Below the pieces are notes generated by a model, which was not told the DNA's origin, did not search any database, and saw nothing but the letters and a program-made list of their open reading frames with translations. Positions 61,968 to 64,000 of a DNA stretch of 64,000 bases are shown here, in pieces; positions within the stretch are counted from its first letter, which is position 1, and every line of letters begins with the position of its first letter. This DNA comes from Mycolicibacterium mengxianglii (GTDB taxonomy: Bacteria; Actinomycetota; Actinomycetes; Mycobacteriales; Mycobacteriaceae), in contig NZ_CP065373.1 in NCBI RefSeq assembly GCF_015710575.1, positions 682,001 to 746,000 on the forward strand. The letters are read 5' to 3'. The position numbers and the translations under genes were made by a program.

Positions 61968-62519
61968 GTGAAGACCGAAAAAGGGAAGATGCTGGCCGGC
62001 GATCTATACAACGAGAGCGATGCGGAACTGCAGGCCGACCGAGCGCGCTGCGTGGCGGCGCTGGAGGCCTTCAACGCGGCGCGATTTCAGAGTGCGCAGT
62101 GGTACTCCTCCCTGAACGCGCTGTTAGGCGGCATCGGCACCGACTCGGTTATCCGTGGGCCGATAACGTGCGACTATGGCAAGAACGTCTACATCGGCGA
62201 CCGCACCTTCATTAATTACGATTGCATCCTCATGGACTGCGCTGAGATTTACATCGGAGACGACGTCCTTATCGGGCCGCGGTCACAGCTCATCACTGGC
62301 CTTCACCCGTTGGATATGAAGGCGCGCGCCTCAGGCTTGGAATCAGCCGCTCCGGTCCGGATCGAGAACAATGCGTGGTTAGCGTCGAGCGTAATTGTCC
62401 TGCCAGGTATCACAATTGGTGAAGGAGCTGTGGTCGGGGCTGGCAGCGTCGTCACCAAGGACGTTCCGCCGAAGGTTCTCGCCGCTGGTAATCCATGCCG
62501 TGTGATCCGCGAAATCTGA
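61968..62519 (+). CDS. Maltose/galactoside O-acetyltransferase-like hexapeptide transferase
   Basis: 183 residues from GTG 61968. An N-terminal Mac domain (MLAGDLYNESDAELQADRAR) is followed by left-handed beta-helix repeats (YGKNVYIGDRTFINYDCILM, YIGDDVLIGPRSQLITGLHP). The His in GLHPLD is the expected catalytic base. The C-terminal coil IGEGAVVGAGSVVTKDVPPK, then AAGNPCRVIREI, completes the LacA/Maa family pattern. It acetylates sugars with acetyl-CoA. Its genomic partners are not evident; lower GC in the upstream region suggests an acquired segment. Confidence 0.9.
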   Translation: MKTEKGKMLAGDLYNESDAELQADRARCVAALEAFNAARFQSAQWYSSLNALLGGIGTDSVIRGPITCDYGKNVYIGDRTFINYDCILMDCAEIYIGDDVLIGPRSQLITGLHPLDMKARASGLESAAPVRIENNAWLASSVIVLPGITIGEGAVVGAGSVVTKDVPPKVLAAGNPCRVIREI

Positions 62520-62667
62520 GTGTGCAGCATGCGGACCAGCAGGCCGGGTCGCGGTGGCGTGAAGTCACGGCACACACCGCACCGGGAATTCGTCGCCGCT
62601 GACGGCCCGATCCCGAACTTCGGGCCCGATGCTGTTCTCCACCACGTCGCGGTGTGAGGATGCACCC

Positions 62668-64000
62668 ATGGTGACCTTGGACCGATTGGTCAATGTGCTC
62701 GGGGGAACCGGTGTTCGGCTGCGCTTCTGCGCGGTGCCGCGCAGCAGTGAACTGCGCAGTGTGGCGCTGCCCGAAACCGTCGGCGATCGCGGCGTGGTGA
62801 CCGGGGACGTCCTGCTGGCGACGGGTGCGAGTTCGGTCGAGGAGGCCGTGGCCTGGGCAGTGGCGGCGAAAGCGGTTGTCGTGCTGTTCCGCGGTGAGAC
62901 CGACGGCCCTGTTGCACTTGACGACGCCCCCGTGGCGGTGATGACCGTGGACCCTGACGTCGCCTGGAGTGAGCTGGCCGCGGTGGTCTACGGGCTGGTG
63001 CTGGAGGGCCGGGAGACCGAATCGGGGCGCGGGCCCACCGACCTGTTCGCCCTAGCCGACAGCGTTGCCGATGCCGTGGGCGCCGCGGTGACCATCGAGG
63101 ACCGGCTCTCCCAGGTGCTGGCCTACTCGCGACTGCAGCAGGACGCCGATGACGCGCGGGTGCAGACGATTCTGCGCCGTGAACCTCCGCAGGAGCTGCG
63201 GGCTCTGCTCGAGCAGCGCGGGGTGTTCACGCATCTGGCGAAAAGTGATGCGCCGCTGTTTGTTCCAGGAGATCCGTCGCGCAACTTCTCCGGCCGGATG
63301 GTGGTGGCGGCGCGCGCGGGCCGCCAGCTGCTCGGGTCGGTGTGGGTGAGCACGCCGGCGCCCCTACAGGGACGTCGGCTCTCGGCGTTGGTCGACGGCG
63401 GCCAGACCGTGGCCGTGCACCTGTTGCGTTCGCGGGCCAGCGCCGATCTGGAACGTCAGGTCGAGTCCGAGCTGGTGCTGCGCCTGCTCGAAGGTGCCGC
63501 CGATGCGGCCACGGTGGCCAGCCGGCTCGGGTTGGCGCCGGACCTGTTGCGGGTGATCGCGGTGCGTGGCTATCTCGATGACGATCGCGACGCGGTGCTG
63601 TTGCAACTGTTCGAGCAGGCGACCGCCGGCTTCGGGTGGTCGCGGCCCGGCCGTAGCGCGCTGGCCGGTAACACCGTGTACACCGTGCTGCCGGCCGGGG
63701 ACGTGGCCACCGCTCGGCGGTGGATCAGCGCGCTGCGCGCGGCGTTGCCCGAGCAGGCCACGGTGTCGGCGGGGATCAGCAGCGCAGTCACCGCCGCCGA
63801 AGCGGCGATCGCCCGCGCCGAGGCCGACGAATGCCTGGCGTTGCACGAGGTGCGGTCCTCGACCGGTCCGGCTCCGGCCTATGAGGAAGCCTGGCATGAC
63901 GTGCTGCTGCAACGGCTGCGCACGGCGGCGCGCGCGGGCCGGGTGCCTGACCGGGGGCCCGTCGCCGAGTTGCGTCGCCACGATCGTGAGAACTCGACGC
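62668..64000 (+). CDS. PucR-family transcriptional regulator, 3' truncated by window edge
   Basis: The frame is open from ATG 62668 to the end of the window (444 codons). The N-terminal PucR domain is recognisable (VVTGDVLLATGASSVEEAVA, then AWAVAAKAVVVLFRGE and PDVAWSELAAVVYGLVLEG). A central GGDEF-like CdaR domain follows (VASRLGLAPDLLRVIAVRGY, AGNTVYTVLPAGDVATARRW, VSAGISSAVTAAEAAIARAE). The C-terminal PucR helix-turn-helix should lie just beyond base 64000. These regulators usually control purine, amino-acid or amine catabolism. The downstream target is outside the window. Confidence 0.88.
   Translation, partial: MVTLDRLVNVLGGTGVRLRFCAVPRSSELRSVALPETVGDRGVVTGDVLLATGASSVEEAVAWAVAAKAVVVLFRGETDGPVALDDAPVAVMTVDPDVAWSELAAVVYGLVLEGRETESGRGPTDLFALADSVADAVGAAVTIEDRLSQVLAYSRLQQDADDARVQTILRREPPQELRALLEQRGVFTHLAKSDAPLFVPGDPSRNFSGRMVVAARAGRQLLGSVWVSTPAPLQGRRLSALVDGGQTVAVHLLRSRASADLERQVESELVLRLLEGAADAATVASRLGLAPDLLRVIAVRGYLDDDRDAVLLQLFEQATAGFGWSRPGRSALAGNTVYTVLPAGDVATARRWISALRAALPEQATVSAGISSAVTAAEAAIARAEADECLALHEVRSSTGPAPAYEEAWHDVLLQRLRTAARAGRVPDRGPVAELRRHDRENST

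Noticed and set aside
61663..61971. 102-codon plus-strand frame ending in GTGA overlap with the acetyltransferase gene
   Set aside because: The overlap looks like coupling, but the translation is Arg/Pro-rich without any fold-like pattern and has no ribosome binding site.

Overview
The window is chromosomal DNA from a high-GC actinobacterium, almost certainly a rapidly growing Mycobacterium (Mycolicibacterium type). The main evidence is the block from about 25.5 to 56 kb. Its gene order follows the M. tuberculosis series Rv1014c-Rv1029: pth, rplY, lpqT, prs, glmU, a TetR gene, mfd, mazG, lpqU, eno, an FtsB-like gene, DUF501, ppx and kdp. Mycobacterial lipoproteins, IdeR-type boxes and frequent 4-bp ATGA/GTGA gene overlaps agree with this.

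Layout. 1-12.4 kb is accessory metabolism: a truncated M28 peptidase, a P450-phosphotransferase operon with a palindromic operator, LacI and TetR regulators, a SigH-like ECF sigma factor, a methyltransferase-esterase pair, a BBE-type flavin oxidase and an NCS2 permease. 12.5-14.0 kb is an IS3-family insertion sequence. 14-25 kb holds an APC permease, an MpaB-type oxygenase with a small membrane partner, a Baeyer-Villiger monooxygenase, a TPP-riboswitch/thiD/hydrolase unit, an MFS exporter, a DrrAB-type ABC exporter and a frameshifted QueG-like Fe-S gene. 25.5-47.2 kb is the conserved core: translation, nucleotide and cell-wall precursors, tRNA-Gln, transcription-coupled repair, NTP pyrophosphohydrolase, enolase, septum formation and polyphosphate. 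Within it lie an extra efeUOB iron-uptake operon under two IdeR-like boxes and a decaying LysA-like gene. 47.3-55.9 kb carries a deleted SDR gene and then the complete potassium operon kdpF-A-B-C-D-E on one strand, preceded by a 26-codon membrane-peptide ORF. 56-64 kb is again accessory: an APC permease, a TetR regulator, a PhyH-Rid-PhyH operon, a hexapeptide acetyltransferase and a PucR-family regulator cut by the window edge.

The best candidate for an undescribed system is at 56.5-61.4 kb. Two Fe(II)/2-oxoglutarate dioxygenase paralogues, nearly identical over 250 residues but different in their last ~60, flank a Rid protein that lacks the canonical deaminase arginine. A TetR gene and an amino-acid permease lie beside them, and a 10-bp AT-rich motif recurs upstream of both transcription units.

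Secondary points are a tandem TCTTGAC-N4-TCTTGAC motif upstream of both kdp and the LysA-like/mfd intergenic region, a 60-bp hairpin repeat present in two equal-length copies, and several genes in visible decay. The decaying genes are an AraC fragment, two single-base frameshifts and an in-frame SDR deletion.
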